Shown here in pieces: positions 49,001 through 59,276 of a stretch of DNA of 64,000 nucleotides. How positions within the stretch are numbered: the stretch's first letter is position 1; every line of letters starts with the position of its first letter. The position numbers and the translations under genes are program-made. Below the pieces are notes generated by a model. It did no database searches. It had not been told where the DNA came from and saw nothing but the letters and a program-made list of their open reading frames with translations. Origin of the DNA: Siphonodentalium dalli (Eukaryota > Mollusca > Scaphopoda > Gadilida > Siphonodentaliidae). The stretch covers positions 108,023,319 through 108,087,318 of the forward strand of contig CP136066.1 of NCBI GenBank assembly GCA_032622095.1. Direction: 5' to 3'.

Positions 49001-52000
49001 CAAAAATTGTGTTATATTGTAAATTGTTAATGTTTCATTGGGATGCATTTATCTTTAACCCTTTCAGTGCTCTAGCTCTAGCTCTTTCCATCAATGTATC
49101 ACATTATTATAATCAATAAATTTAAAAAATGATCAAGGAAATGTGGGTTGATACAAAAATCGGACTTGGCACTGAAAGGGTTAATAAGTCCTGATTGGCT
49201 GAATAGAAACTGTATGGCTCATGGTAATCAGACCTTTATATATGCGAGTCTTAACTATACTGAGATTGCAATCACAATAAATAAATGCTGTGTTGTCTTG
49301 TCATTATTAGTGAAAAATTCTTCAATACATAACAAATTACTCACTTTCAGTTATATCCCAAGGCACGCCACCAAGAAAAACTTTACTGGAATATGAAGGA
49401 CTCTTGTGAGATTTGGGTGGTAACTGTCCACTCCATGTACAACTTGCCTCAGATACAGCTGGAAGCAGAATAAGTTCTGATTATTACTCTTGGAACTGAA
49501 TTATTGAATAGCACATGAGAGCCGATGCATATAATTAATATGTATGAATGATGTTGGGTCCCGTCAATTTGGATAAAAAATTGAAAATAACTTCTTCTCT
49601 ATAGTGTTTCACATCACTTTTAATGTACAAGGTGTGGTTCATGTTGACTTTTTTTCACTGAGAGTAATAAGTCATAACCTTAACTTTCTAAAATATAGCT
49701 GTATATTGCAAAGTACAAAGGTAATATGGAATGAAACTTTGAAAACCGAGTCTGTTAATTCATTAAATTTATAAAGTAGAATCATGAATAGACAAGTAGC
49801 AGTCAGAGAAATGGCAATTGCTTCTGCGTATTGCAAAAAGGAGGATAAAGTCTGGCAGACCTCATAATCGCAGGTTCCCATGGTACTAAATATATGTGCA
49901 AAGTTTTTTTTAAATTGACTGAAATATGTAGCAATAAAAGCTAGACAAAGTTATGCATCTTGAGAAAATTTCATCAAGACAAAAGAGGGGGATAACAACA
50001 CAAAAAGAAGTCCGACAGACCACATAATCACAGATGTACATGTTCCCATGATACTAAATATCTGTGCAAAGTTTAAAAAACATTGACCCAAAAATGGAAG
50101 AATAAAAGCAGGACAAAGTTTCATCTACAGACAGATGGACAGATGGATGGCGGACAGACAAGCCAATTCTTATATAACCCCATAACTTGTTACGGGGGGG
50201 GGGGGGGGGGGTATAAAAACTCAAACTCACTTGCAGCGTATCGGTGGAGACGTGCAGCTCTGTCTATGCCACACACATCGTTACTTGATGTGGTGGTGGT
50301 CAGGTTAGCAGTATTAGGTATAGCACTATAAGGGGTCAATGCCCAGTTCCTGTCTGCTAACAGGTTGCTCGTGTTGAGAGCCACAGCTTCACTTTGCTGC
50401 TTAGTCAGAGGTATACCAGTTGTGTTGTACCTAAGAAATATAAATGGCTATTAGATACAATATTTAGATTCCTCACCAGATTATCCTGTTTCAACAATGA
50501 AGTCTATGAAATCATGCATCTTGCGAAAATATTCTAAGTCATAGAAGGGGTACAACTCCATTAAATAAAGTCAAACGAAGCTCAAAATTGCAGGTGCAAT
50601 GGTTCCATTGGTATTAATTATATGTACCAATTTTTTCTTAATTGAATGAAAAATGTAGGAATACAAGTTCAGACAAAGTTGCATCCATGGACAGACTGAC
50701 TGACAAACTGATTCTTATATAATGAAGGAAAAAGTATAAAAAAAAAGAATGACGACACGTTGATTAATGTTGTATCAATATATCATGTAAACAATACAAT
50801 ACTAACTTAATCCGGGTAACAGCAGTGCCATTTCGATAGCTATATAATATATGATTATAAGTGTGTGATTGAGGTCTGAATTAGATTTGAGAAGCCTGTG
50901 AAGTTGCATACTACTTACCAGTGATAGAGTTGATTGTTTGTGTAGTCGAGATTCGAGTGTGAATGATTTGTTGTTTGAGACTGGTTCTGGTAACTGTTGT
51001 GTCCCTGAGTATGATTAGGCTGGTATGGCTGCTTTGATGTACCCAGATTCAAATTATTCTGTGGTAAAAAAAATAAAATATTTCAGAAATACTATATCTA
51101 AAAGTTTTCAGGTTTATATGGACATATTGCATATATTTGACCCTGTCAAGAATAAAACAAACACTTAACTTCCATATTAAACTGATACATTGGGGGTATA
51201 ATTGAGACAAGGTAAGCACATTCAATATGTGCACAAAATTATTTAGTGTGAATAACTCTCTCAACAAAATGGAGGTCAATTTCATATTGTTTATACATAT
51301 TGATGTGGATTAGGCCAAGCAAGTCAATTTTGCATTTCTGAAAAAATTGCAATATGCACATGCAATTTTATATTATATCTCCTTTGACCTCAGATGACTT
51401 AAAGGGGGATTGATAAATAGCATAATTAATTAAAGAGAGTTCATTATCAGCTCAGAAAATATGTGGGAAAATTGGTGCACAGAGGTAACATGATACAGGG
51501 AAATATCATTGGATAGGTGAAGTCTTCCTAAAATGACTTTAAAGAGGCACTAATAATTAGCAATAAAGAGCATTTATTGTCAGCTTAAACTAATTCTTCA
51601 CACAATGTTCCTGCATGTCATGTTTGTCACTCATAATTTTTGACAGGTAATCCCCTAGGGTTTTAATATTTTACAAATTTTCTCACCATCATATCTAAGA
51701 GAGCTGCATCAGATCCCTCGCTGCCAATCCCGCTGGTGTCGGAGTCAGATATGGGGGACGTGCTTCTTGTGGCAGCTCTGTTGGCATTCAAGCTGTTGTA
51801 GATCATCTTTTCTACAGGCGACAAGCCAGCTTCACTTCCTGGGCTGGTGGGCGACAGAGTACCGTAGTCACTGAAAGTAGCAGCACATCATACAAACAAA
51901 CCAATGAATATTGTCTCATTAGAACTTAAAATCCATATACTAACAAAGCTGTTATACTTATCTTGATTCGTACACATTTCTCAATGTTAAATTCCAGTAC

Positions 52001-55000
52001 ATTAAAACAATTAATGATAAGGAAAGGTATCCGCAGTGGGTCCCTTTCCCCTAACCCAAATTTCTCCATCAGACAAAAATCCCTACCCGATGTCCCCCCC
52101 TCGTTCCACATATTACTGTCTACACCACCCATGAATTACCCAATGAATAAAACTAAAAATGAATGATAATCTAAGGTATTTTTAATTGCCAGCTAACAAT
52201 GCAAGACCACCAGAGATCTATCTACAGAAAAAATAATTCTCTTCAAGGATACATGTAGATGAACTAACAATTATTGCTTTATTCTGTAAGATATCTATGA
52301 GGACATCGCTAAATGCCATGTTTGCTTCTGCCTGGTTATGTTGCGATTACATTATTAAATAGCACATGTTCCCATTTTGATTGGTATGGAGTATGTAGAA
52401 CAGACGATTGGTAGTGAAAGTTTATAAAGAATGTCACAGGTCTTATTTTACCAGCATATTTAACTTGATGTTTTTGTCACCAACTTATATCAGTCGTTCA
52501 GATTTTGGCTTAAATTATGGGATTATTTACTAATACTAGATATTCGCAGTCGGTGGCATGGACTATAGGGTCCCAATCCCCCAACCCTAGTGAAACCCAA
52601 ATATCCAGCACAATCAGTCAAATAACTATTCATTTTTTATATTATAAAGATCTATATTTTTGCAAAATTTGAACAGTTCATGTCAACAGCAACATGCAGT
52701 TTGACAGCCATAAAATTGAAGGGAAGTTGAATCCAATAGAACAGTGCTAACAGGTACTTGAAACCAGTGCTATAAAAATATTGTGTGGGATTTCTGTCTT
52801 TTCCAGTATCCCTGAGAACTGGAATTTGGTTCATGACAAAAATGAGAACAATTTAACATGGTATAACTCGCATCTGAGAATTTTATTCTGCCACAAATGT
52901 AAGTTAAATTTCCCCTTTCCATCTGTTGCCTGCATTCCATTTATCTTTCCATTCCATTATTCTAAACTTTCTAATTCAGACAATACAGAACGATAACCTG
53001 TCTGCTTCACCACATTGGTATCGATCTACCTGGGGAAGTATTTATTTTCCGAGGAAAGGACTTAACAAAAGCCTCAAGGCATTATGCCTGATCCTCATTT
53101 ATATTTATATTTCAAGTCTGTATATTATTTATGCTTTTGTTCCGTTTATAGTTCAAATAAAATATATAACCAAAGGATATAGTCACGCAAAGAGTAAAAT
53201 CTAAGATGACTGCCTGTGGTCATGTTTTTCATCAAAAAATATTTCAAATTTGATAGCTCCCATCTAGAAGTGACCCTAATATGCCTTTAATTTTTCAAAA
53301 CTTTTTAATAAATGCAGGCCGCAGTGTGCCGACAAATTCAAATTTGAAGCTGGCAGCAAATTTCGGATAGAATTGATGGTCACCCAGAAGATCCATATGA
53401 AGTTTGGTTACTATCAGATGAGAAATGTGATCTGTAGGGTGGGAATTTGTTGACCGACGGACGATGGACGCCAACCCATGGCAATATCTCAAACTTTACT
53501 TCATCAAGACTAGCCAACAATAAGAGCACAAAATGAAAGACTTTGCCTTCAACTATTTTCTTCAAAAAATGCTTCATATTCTAGTGAACGGCAACATAAA
53601 CCATTCAATAAAAAGTTTTTTTTTTTTTATACAATATTCAAACGAAAGTTGTAGCTATGAAATTGCCGTTGTCTTATGGAGGTTTGCAACACTGTTGGAT
53701 CACATTAGTTGATATATTCAAGTGAGCAAAAAAATAAATAAATACCAGCTTCTGTGTAATTTCTGCAGAACATGTCTCAGAAGGCCTTTGTCAGTTCGAA
53801 TTATGAATACATTAGTTTGTGGCTTCATTTCAATGGTCCAACAGTCATGAACTTCAAGATAAATCCATAAAGTAGAAACATTCAATAAGCAACATCAATT
53901 TCACAAGGTCAAAATAGAAATAAGAAACATTACTACATGCTAGGCATTTAAAGGCTTCGTAATAATGGAGATGAAATAACTGGTGATGACACTAGCAAAA
54001 CAGTAATTAGAATTCCCCCAAGGTATTAAACATTCTTATGGCTTCTATTGTTCTAGTTCACACTTAGGCTTAAGAAATGCAGTCATACTCCTTCCCAAGA
54101 GATTTTCACACCAAAATGGGTGTGATAATATCAGGTTATCATTTATCAGTGTCTGGTTTCACTTATACAATGTCTAATTTGAAATAAAATCACCATATGA
54201 AACAATGAATGAGGTCCAGTTATTGAGCTATTTCAGTGACAAATAGGTTATTAATTAAACACTTAATTATACTCCATTCCATTAATAATGCCACCAGGAG
54301 TCGCCAGTAAACCGCAATGCCCTTCAAGATCATGTTATTGTTACCAGTCTAGCTTTGGCTCAGATTAGAAGGCAATATCATGCAGTCCCATGTGAAATTT
54401 TGTAGCTAAACAAAAATAAAATATTAATGAGGCAGATGGACATATCAGTGCACTGCATACTATGTTTTATACATATATTTATGGAGGACTATAGAGAGTG
54501 CCATTTAACTCAACAATAGCTGAGAAAAAAGTGTAGTTCTTTTTTATATTAATATGTAACCTGTAACTGCTGCTGCCACCAGAACTTATAACCCGCTCTC
54601 CTTTGATCGGTCTTGATTTTCTGGCTGGTGTTGCGTAGTCTTGGTTCCCATACATATTATAATTAGGATTCTGGTTCATTTGATTATTGGACGAGGAAAA
54701 TAACTGAAAGCCAGCTGCAAGAAAAAAGCTTTATGTCATTGACTGAATAAAAGGCGGCCAGGCCACATGTCCCCTGAATTATGTTAGTCCAGGAGATATT
54801 GGTCGACCTCTTATATCCGAGTTGAGGAATATTCACCCAAATCCAAGATGACGGCCAAAATGGCCACCAGAAATAGAACAATCGCTGATTTTAACATCAG
54901 TGAGCGTTATTGTCACGACAAATCCACACCTGCTTACTATTGTGAGTTGAGAACACTGAGGCGAAGAACTGTCATTATATCACATCCAAACAAAAGTATA

Positions 55001-58000
55001 AATCCAAAATGTCACACACAATGGCGGACAGATTTTGAAAAATCACAAAAATTCACTCATTTTCACATCATTGGGCATTTATTGTTGAGATAACTCAACA
55101 CATGCTGACAGTTAAGTTGGAAATACTGAAGTGAAGTAATTACCTTGTATCTGATGAAGGAAATGGTTTTCCAAATCGAAGATGGCGGCCAAAATGGCAA
55201 CCGGAATATTGGCTAATTTGTAAGCATTGGGTATTGCCATAACGAATCGAACAGAAAACAAGACTGCATATGATATCATCTTTACTATAATGGCGATCAA
55301 AGAGACCTGGTGCATATAAAAAAAATGGCCGCCATGATGGACGCCATCTTGTCTGGAGTCTCTGCGGCCACTTTTTTCTTGTTAACAATTAGTGGGATGA
55401 AGTTGAGTCCTGGGGGGGGGGGGGGGGGGGGGGGGGGTGCAGAGGTCGACCAATATCTCCTGGACTATGTGGCTTTATTTGAATGGTGGCTGTCCGTTAA
55501 CTACTTCTAAATCATGCAGTGACTGATGCAAAATTCAGCAGATATGTGTTCTCAAATTCAGTAGAATATTATTCATGGTATCTGACAAATGTTTTGGATG
55601 GATGAACAGATGGACAGAGTTCGACTGACTGACACCGCTCAGTTCTATAGTTCTACATTCATGGTAAATCTTGCGATGAAATAGTCATGGAAATAACAGT
55701 TTTGTCATGCCATGAAATTTCCCCGATATTAGCAAGAAAACTTTTGGTGGGGAAAGCTGACAATGTGGTATTGTTTACGTGGGACTGATGCCCAATAGAG
55801 GGTAAAGTTACAACCATCGCAGATCTTTAGGCATGTACCCAGACACTAAACTGGCGCAAATTCAACAATATATTACTACAATAAGTTCCAAACTGCATGG
55901 AAAGGCAGGAAAAATGACCATGTGGCATTGTTGGCACAGGTTGAAGTTGCAAAGGAGTGAAGGTAGGGCCTACTACAATCTTATTTTGACTGAAACTGTC
56001 TTTGATGTGATTGATTGGTTTGACTTTCGCCAACAAAGCGTTGCAAGGACTGTGTAGACAACTGTGTGCATGTAATAGCTACCGATCTTGTCTTATTCAG
56101 GCATCAAGTGCACGATTCCTTGCCACCTGATAATCGTCTTGTCAGTTGTCACCCTTCCTGCAGATAAAATGGGATTGGGCTCGATATGTGGCCATTTTGT
56201 AGCAAATTAGGAGTCATGGTTGGGTAGGGAAATGGCTTAATTGTCTACCGTAGTAGCGGAAACCCCGACAGATGGAAAGTTATCAATTGTGAATACCTGG
56301 CTATACCAAAGATTGAACTCAATTATTATAATTCTGGATAGCACTATATAGTCCAGGCACATTAGACATGGAAGTGGAAAAGTAAGGAAATAAATCGGGG
56401 AAAGCTGATTTTTTTATATTATTTTGGCCATAACATCGCGGACGCGTCACGAAAAGTCCCCTAAAATCCGATTTGAGCTTTCTGAGTTACATCATTGTTT
56501 CCATATAATTAAACAAAACAATATTTTTCACAATGATGGAAATAATTGGATGTTGTAACAATTTTTCAGCCGAAACGTATACAAAAAGCACTCAATATTG
56601 TTCGATATACAATTCTCGAACCAACGACACCCATTCAAAGGGAAATATCGAATGAATTTCGCATATATAGATATGAAATAAAACACTGAGCCAAAATACT
56701 GACGATTTTGAAGACAAACTGATGTATTCGATGTCGGATTTCTCAGGCTTCTCAAAACATAGGCGCAAGCTATCTATTTCAAAAACTGCACAGACACCAC
56801 CCCGTCGCTATAATAGGCAGAACTAGCGAGTACGCACATCATAAGTTGTCAAAACTTGTACAAACATAACCCTACCCCCGAAACTGGTTGTCAACGATCT
56901 GGTCGTATTTTGATATTCTATTTTGTCTAAGCTAGTCATATGCATTACTAAGTTATACCAGTATATGTGAAATATGAGTACGAGAGCGAATATAGTGACA
57001 CGATCAGAATACTACAAACGCGGTCATGAAATGGCTGTCAAAATGGCCGCAACCACCAAGCTAAGCCGAAATGATGGCAACTTATTATATAACCACCTAG
57101 TAGGTAAAATACGTATTAACAATATACAAGTCTGTTGTTAAATATCTTTAAAGGTACACAGTTCATTAAAACAGGCCCATGTGGAGGATTTATCGGCCAT
57201 TGCAACGCAGGTCAAACCCAATGAATTACGTCTTTAAAATTTCGGGTTTTCTGTTTACAGTCGGGGCCAAAAATAATAATTTCGGGCATGCAACATACGA
57301 AGTAATGTTTCGCCACACAGTGTATGGTAGTTTCGTTCGGCGTGATGATAAATTATTGAATGGAACGCAGAAACTTAAGTGCATATCCTTGCGGTATAAA
57401 TAGTAGTTACATTTCCGGATTGTTCATCACTGTACATGATAATAAACCACACACGTATGTTGCAATTCTTATTATATTGCAAAGAAACCGCCACCTCTTC
57501 AAACGATTAGCACTGCATCACACCAGATCAAATAGACAGCACATCGTACATTTGATATACGACTAATTTTCGTGCTGCTTCCAAACCGGTCTCTTAGTAA
57601 ACAATTTGTTCAACTTACTTCAGTCGGCAACTTGCAACTGGAATATGCTATTACGCAATGTACAATATTAGTTTTCCGTATTTTGTTGTTTGAAAATATC
57701 TTGCCAAAACCACCCACGAACTTGTGCAAAATATCAGGTGATCATCGTTTAAAGCTGTTATTTCAGCGTTGAACATTGACTCAATGTTGCTAGTTATGGT
57801 TGTTAGTTCAGCAGATATGTGTAACATTAGGGAGAAGGGATACACACGGTAATGCGGTTGCAGAAAACATAGTACCCTTCGCGTATATGTGACCTTGGTG
57901 AATATAACCAAATATTATTTCCAGGTATAAAGACAGTCTCTGTCACAGAGTATGTAGGCAATTTTGGTCAAGTTTAGATTTTTTTAAAGAAAGTATATGG

Positions 58001-59276
58001 TACTCCTTTGTGTTTTGATAAATTGCTTTCATAGTATACCACCATGCATTCTTGTGATAACAGCGAAATATTCGTGTTTTATTACTTATTCTTAGGCAAA
58101 AATTACTAATATTTTAAGACACGGAGAATATAATCTACACAATTCACCCATTACTCTATGAATATCTCTCATACTGCTCTATAGCAGTGTATTTCGAAAG
58201 GTTTGATGGTGTATATATCAAAAGAAACGATGACCGGTCACATTAGTGATACTGCTATGAGCACATATATTTCGGCTTCTATGAAAGGTCACAGAATCAA
58301 TTCTTCGCTATTAAATTTCATTTTACAGTGTAGTGTACATATATATCACACGATTCAAGATAAATAGTGCAGAAAAATTTGCCTTATTCTCCCGTTTCTT
58401 TGCAGTCAAAAAGTCCAGATTTAACCATTTTATGAGACCTTGCTTTTCGCTATATCTCTCGCGATATATATTAGAGATAATTCGCACATACCCGATAAAA
58501 TGTTTCTCTTATTCTCTGCAATCATTCTTCCTCACATATTTCGAGCGTGTTGTCACTCTTATGGGACTAGCTATTCAATTATGCATAAAATGTAAATTTC
58601 ATTCTATTTTGGCCATTTTGGCGGCCATTTTGGGACTTCAATTCAACTTATATGGTTCACGGCTAAGCATTGTTTGTATGTATGTCAATGTATTATGAAT
58701 TTGGAATTAATTGATCTACACATGACTGCATTCCCATATGGCCTGATGGAGATGCTTCAGAATTTGAACCATTCCGAAAAATCAAGATATCTCAAAAAGC
58801 TCAACTCGGATTTTAGGGGACTTTTGCCACGTTGTTCATAAACATGTTCTTATTGATCCCTGAAAAAATCAGTTTTCCCCGATTTTTTACACTAGTGAAA
58901 CCTTATGTGCCTGGACTAATACATGGCTTGGAGTAGCAGGGTATAGTGAAGATTGAACTCCATTATTATAATTCTGGAGAGCACTATGATTTTGATTGAA
59001 GTACCTGGGTATTTTGAAAATTGAACTCTCTATTGTAATTATATAGATAGCATTATGCATGGCTTGTGCATACATGGGTATACCAAAGATTTTACTCCCA
59101 TTATTATAATTCTGGATAGAACTATACATGGCTTGAAGTACCTGGGTAAACTGAAGATTGAACTCCATTATTATAATTCTGGATAGCACTATGCATGGCT
59201 TGAAGGTCAAATCCCTGGGAGGCATATTGCTGAAGTGTTGTATTTGGTTCTTGTTTCAATGATCGATGTGTAGTAT
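42868..59276 (-). CDS. CPEB1: Cytoplasmic polyadenylation element binding protein, CPEB1/orb type (5' end not found)
   Basis: Eleven exons join in phase (59276-59142, 54714-54561, 51870-51687, 51058-50919, 50430-50231, 49458-49345, 48833-48771, 47592-47468, 45964-45766, 44555-44461, 43071-42868) into 536 residues and a stop. CPEB1 binds UUUUAU-type elements in mRNA 3' untranslated regions and controls masking, polyadenylation and translation in oocytes and neurons; clam p82 is the classic molluscan member. In partial numbering: SDSDTSG phosphosite-like region at 137-143, Asn/Gln-rich stretch 158-204, linker CTWSGQLPP at 277, RRM1 from 296 ([12 protein letters not shown], then GYVYLLFE at 330), RRM2 from 397 (TIFVGALHG, later SGRVTF), and a ZZ-type finger with Cys481, 484, 493, 498, 503, 506 and His511, 519. 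The length is near that of vertebrate CPEB1, so only a short first coding exon is missing. Confidence 0.96.
44461..44555 (-). CDS. CPEB1: CPEB1 exon: end of RRM2
   Basis: It encodes the rest of Gly438 and [20 protein letters not shown], then [11 protein letters not shown]. Acceptor TTTCAG, donor AAG|GTTTGT. It holds the RNP1-like strand of RRM2. Confidence 0.95.
44640..44820 (+). repeat. Dispersed repeat with AAGATGGCTGC block
   Basis: CAAATTTGAAATCCAAGATG, GGTGGCCATGTTTTT and GATTCATATGAAGTTTGGT blocks recur in order at about 53190-53440. Confidence 0.6.
44889..44983 (+). repeat. Tandem repeat, AAGGGTTTTCAAGG units
   Basis: Three diverged units of about 35 bp, each carrying AAGGGTTTTCAAG, within a CPEB1 intron. 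Confidence 0.8.
45766..45964 (-). CDS. CPEB1: CPEB1 exon: inter-RRM linker and RRM2
   Basis: Residues 372-437: [52 protein letters not shown]. Acceptor TTTGTCAG, donor TTG|GTAAG. The TIFVGALHG strand is the RNP2 of RRM2. Confidence 0.97.
46060..46375 (+). repeat. Dispersed repeat, about 320 bp, copy 2
   Basis: Relative of 25787-26110 in the same orientation, sharing TTATCACCGATAGTTGCGTC and GAACAAGTCCATAATATGTC-type blocks. Confidence 0.65.
46858..47071. mobile_element. pogo-like MITE in a CPEB1 intron
   Basis: TACAGTAATGCCCTAAATAA is mirrored by TTATTTAGGGCATTATTGTA, with almost complete arms meeting at AGATCTCAGAGCT. Confidence 0.85.
47468..47592 (-). CDS. CPEB1: CPEB1 exon: second half of RRM1
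   Basis: It encodes the rest of Gly330 and [20 protein letters not shown], ending [12 protein letters not shown]. Acceptor CTTTTAG, donor GAG|GTCAGT. It contains the RNP1 strand of RRM1. Confidence 0.96.
47800..47975 (-). repeat. Dispersed repeat, reverse relative of 7760-8600
   Basis: It carries ACCAAATTTCATTCCATTCGG, AATCATCTGGAAACCAAAAG and CAGACGGAAAGACTGACGG blocks in an intron of CPEB1. Confidence 0.5.
48171..48385. mobile_element. piggyBac-like MITE, full hairpin, in a CPEB1 intron
   Basis: TTAACCCTTTCAGCGCCAAG is mirrored by CTTGGCACTGAAAGGGTTAA. The arms are nearly perfect over about 100 bp and meet at AAAGAGCTCTTAGAGCTCTTT. TTAA stands at both edges. Confidence 0.9.
48771..48833 (-). 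CDS. CPEB1: CPEB1 exon: middle of RRM1 (63 nt)
   Basis: It encodes the rest of Thr309 and [20 protein letters not shown]. Acceptor TTTGCAG, donor GATG|GTAAGT. The short insert found after this point in one vertebrate isoform is absent. Confidence 0.95.
49054..49184. mobile_element. piggyBac-like MITE, left arm deleted, in a CPEB1 intron
   Basis: TTAACCCTTTCAGTGCTCTA on the left, and a full right arm ending TTGGCACTGAAAGGGTTAAT. It lies about 160 bp on the downstream (3') side of the exon at 49345-49458. Confidence 0.85.
49345..49458 (-). CDS. CPEB1: CPEB1 exon: pre-RRM linker and start of RRM1
   Basis: Residues 272-308: [20 protein letters not shown], then [15 protein letters not shown]. 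Acceptor TTCCAG, donor [19 protein letters not shown] and [12 protein letters not shown] are CPEB1 signatures. Confidence 0.97.
49560..50215 (-). repeat. Dispersed repeat, reverse relative of 5632-6390, with 19-bp G run
   Basis: CCATGGTACTAAATATATGTG and CCATGATACTAAATATCTGTG units lie about 160 bp apart. The element ends at ATAACTTGTTACGGGG (G run at 50193-50211), 15 bp from the CPEB1 exon donor region. Confidence 0.6.
50231..50430 (-). CDS. CPEB1: CPEB1 exon: N-terminal regulatory region
   Basis: Residues about 204-270: [20 protein letters not shown], later [19 protein letters not shown]. Acceptor TTTCTTAG, donor GCAA|GTGAGT. The final Arg/His segment matches the conserved stretch that precedes the CTWSGQLPP linker in CPEB1. 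Confidence 0.92.
50500..50740 (-). repeat. Dispersed repeat fragment related to 5632-6390
   Basis: ATCTTGCGAAAATATTCTAAG, CAAAATTGCAGGTGCAATGG and GGACAGACTGACTGACAAAC blocks. Confidence 0.5.
50919..51058 (-). CDS. CPEB1: CPEB1 exon: Asn/Gln-rich segment
   Basis: Residues 158-204, beginning [20 protein letters not shown] and ending NNQLYHW. By count, 17 of the first 46 residues are Asn or Gln. Acceptor TTACCACAG, donor CACTG|GTAAGT. Confidence 0.9.
51370..51660 (+). repeat. Dispersed repeat, relative of 10810-11450
   Basis: It shares TTTGACCTCAGATGACTTAA, TCATTATCAGCTCA and ATCATTGGATAGGTGA blocks with the copy in the membrane protein gene. Confidence 0.6.
51687..51870 (-). CDS. CPEB1: CPEB1 exon: SDSDTSG regulatory segment
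   Basis: Residues 97-157: [20 protein letters not shown], then [20 protein letters not shown]. The Ser/Thr-Pro sites and the SDSDTSG motif correspond to the phosphoregulatory region of vertebrate CPEB1, where kinase sites control activation and turnover. Acceptor CTTTCAG, donor ATG|GTGAGA. Confidence 0.93.
52022..52600. mobile_element. hAT-like element, diverged relative of 4234-4845
   Basis: AGTGGGTCCCTTTCCCCTAAC at the left and TAGGGTCCCAATCCCCCAAC followed by AGTGAAACCC at the right echo the inverted subterminal parts of 4234-4845. The TIRs are degraded. Confidence 0.45.
53190..53440 (+). repeat. Dispersed repeat, relative of 44640-44820
   Basis: TCTAAGATGACTGCCTGTGG, CAAATTTGATAGCTCCCATCT and AAGATCCATATGAAGTTTGG blocks. 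Confidence 0.55.
53441..54560. other. CPEB1 intron DNA, nothing recognised
   Basis: AT-rich intron sequence with a T run near 53617-53629. No repeat relative or exon is supported. Confidence 0.4.
54561..54714 (-). CDS. CPEB1: CPEB1 exon: N-terminal region
   Basis: Residues about 45-95: [20 protein letters not shown], then [20 protein letters not shown]. The acceptor is taken at CTTGCAG. A second AG 11 bases downstream (CTTTCAG) would shorten the exon and shift its phase, so the first is preferred. Donor ACAG|GTTACA. Confidence 0.85.
54787..55465. mobile_element. TIR element, small relative of the giant palindrome, 679 bp
   Basis: GTCCAGGAGATATTGGTCGA and TCGACCAATATCTCCTGGAC, flanked by TA on each side, are near-exact versions of the ends of 28220-32777. 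The interior also matches parts of both palindrome arms, for example TTTTAACATCAGTGAGCGTT and TACTATAATGGCGATCAAAG. It carries a G run at 55412-55437. It sits 72 bp on the 5' side of the CPEB1 exon at 54561-54714. Confidence 0.85.
55412..55437. repeat. G homopolymer, 26 bp
   Basis: Inside the right end of the 54787-55465 element. The matching place in the giant palindrome has only a short G run. Confidence 0.95.
55466..56297. other. CPEB1 intron DNA, including a hAT-like right-end piece
   Basis: The segment 56230-56272 (TGGCTTAATTGTCTACCGTA, then AGCGGAAACCCCG) resembles the right end of 4234-4845. The rest is unassigned. Confidence 0.4.
56298..56350 (-). repeat. Detached unit of the CPEB1 exon-derived tandem array
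   Basis: On the minus strand it reads CTATCCAGAATTATAATAAT, then GAGTTCAATCTTTGGTATAG and CCAG|GTATTC. It matches the array at 58916-59205 but is separated from it by a 2.6-kb inserted element. Confidence 0.8.
56351..58915. mobile_element. TIR element inserted in the exon-derived array, 2,565 bp
   Basis: The ends GTCCAGGCACAT and ATGTGCCTGGAC are flanked by TA on both sides. Inverted subterminal blocks follow: TCGGGGAAAGCTGATTTTTT against AAAAAATCAGTTTTCCCCGA, and AAAGTCCCCTAAAATCCGAT against its complement near 58810. The GTCCAGG start and the internal GGCGGCCATTTTGG and AAAATGGCCGC words ally it with the palindrome family. No transposase is recognised in the interior, which holds only short frames. 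Confidence 0.75.
58916..59205 (-). repeat. CPEB1: 68-bp tandem array copied from a CPEB1 exon end and its donor
   Basis: The sequence at the end of the CPEB1 exon, read on the minus strand (CTTCAAGCCATGCATAGTGC, CCAGAATTATAATAATGG, GTTTACCCAG|GTACTT), recurs with periods of 67-69 bp at anchors near 59201, 59134, 59065, 58997 and 58929. A sixth unit lies beyond the inserted element at 56298-56350. The first unit is exonic; the others are intronic and diverged. CAG|GT is kept in some units and lost in others. Confidence 0.85.
59142..59276 (-). CDS. CPEB1: CPEB1 most upstream exon found
   Basis: It encodes [20 protein letters not shown], then [15 protein letters not shown], with two bases completing an earlier codon. 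Acceptor CTTTCAG, donor CCCAG|GTACTT. No ATG stands before it in frame, so at least one upstream exon exists. It joins in phase to GFQLFSSS. Support is phase agreement and Gln/Asn-rich composition like the next exons, not a conserved motif. Confidence 0.75.

Noticed and set aside
58887-59225. 112-residue minus-strand frame with repeated QNYNNG, which looks like a repeat protein
   Set aside because: It reads through the 68-bp tandem array in intron sequence. The real exon uses a different extent, with a proper donor at CCCAG|GTACTT, and only its first unit is coding.
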